NCBI GenBank assembly: GCA_023436395.1
Contig: JAEZJJ010000111.1
Coordinates: 1 to 12,784, forward strand
Direction of reading: 5' to 3'
Source: Bacillota bacterium
GTDB taxonomy: Bacteria; Bacillota; Clostridia; Lachnospirales; Cellulosilyticaceae
DNA: 12,784 nucleotides
Notes under the pieces: generated by a model
Databases searched by the model: none
What the model was told of the DNA's origin: nothing
Seen by the model: only the letters and a program-made list of their open reading frames with translations
Program-made: the position numbers and the translations under genes
In this document: positions 12,705 through 12,784 of the stretch, piece by piece
Position numbering within the stretch: position 1 is the first letter of the stretch
Layout of the letters: each line of letters opens with the position of its first letter

Positions 12705-12784
12705 GTGATTACATTGACGCATAAGCAACAAATTATACTCAAACATATTGATGGAATGTCTAACCGAGAAATTGCTAGAATCCT
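12705..12784 (+). CDS. istA: IS21-family transposase IstA, N-terminal part
   Basis: The open frame runs off the right edge. It reads LTHKQQIILKHIDGMSNREI and then ARIL, a helix-turn-helix start typical of IstA transposases of the IS21 family. Two starts are possible: GTG 12705, seven bases after AAGGAGG (12691-12697), or TTG 12714, eight bases after a second AAGGAG (12700-12705) that is outside the leader hairpin. IstA is the DDE transposase and normally pairs with the ATPase IstB, which should follow to the right. Only 26 codons are visible, so the family call rests on the motif plus the terminal repeats. Confidence 0.7.
   Translation, partial: MITLTHKQQIILKHIDGMSNREIARI

Larger units (their letters stand above)
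12604..12784 (+). mobile_element. Left end of an IS21-family insertion sequence (incomplete)
   Basis: The probable end begins TGTTTATGC at 12604. Two internal repeats of the kind found at IS21-family ends follow: CTAAAAATAGGTCA (12617-12630) and TGAAAACTAGGTCA (12640-12653), 23 bases apart. An IstA-like reading frame starts soon after. The exact outer boundary is an inference, since the other end and the target duplication are outside the window. Confidence 0.68.

Noticed and set aside
1..12784. CRISPR arrays, tRNA or rRNA genes, riboswitches, phage integrase sites
   Set aside because: No regularly spaced short repeats, cloverleaf-like sequences or recognisable riboswitch cores were seen on reading both strands.

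Overview
The window looks like chromosome of a low-GC, endospore-forming Gram-positive anaerobe of the class Clostridia. The evidence is the AT-rich composition, strong AGGAGG-type ribosome binding sites, a cotJABC spore-coat operon, a clostridial-type FeoAB pair, and several short surface proteins. No ribosomal or tRNA gene is present to place it further; a Lachnospirales-like host is only a guess.

Layout. Positions 1-450 hold the first codons of a probable transposase and decayed coding remnants. From 454 to 4171 everything is on the minus strand: an Arr-type rifamycin ADP-ribosyltransferase with its own terminator, a VanZ-family membrane protein, and feoA-feoB for ferrous iron uptake. From 4386 to 6681 the plus strand carries cotJA-cotJB-cotJC, ended by a perfect terminator, and then a proline-iminopeptidase-like alpha/beta hydrolase with its own terminator.

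Positions 6781-12055 form the most unusual part: two directly repeated, decayed copies of one ancestral unit, copy A (6781-8874) and copy B (9691-12055). The ancestral order was DUF1311/LprI-like lipoprotein (minus), secreted Ntn-type C-N hydrolase (plus), structured intergenic block, small three-helix membrane protein (minus), 81-residue protein (minus). The losses are complementary. The hydrolase is intact only in A; the lipoprotein, the membrane protein and the 81-residue protein are intact only in B. One complete set therefore remains, spread over two broken copies. A VOC/PhnB-like gene lies between the copies. In A the truncated membrane-protein gene still has an open frame behind its original ribosome binding site.

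The right end (12308-12784) holds two fused 3' gene fragments, one resembling the tail of an Rpn/PD-(D/E)XK nuclease, cut by the left end of an IS21-family element whose IstA-like gene runs off the window.

Function. Feo genes, spore coat genes and resistance gene are ordinary cargo. The duplicated unit encodes mainly extracytoplasmic proteins (a lipoprotein, an anchored hydrolase with an N-terminal cysteine nucleophile, a small membrane protein) and is the best candidate for an undescribed surface system. The grouping rests on linkage and co-duplication only; no substrate can be read from the sequence.
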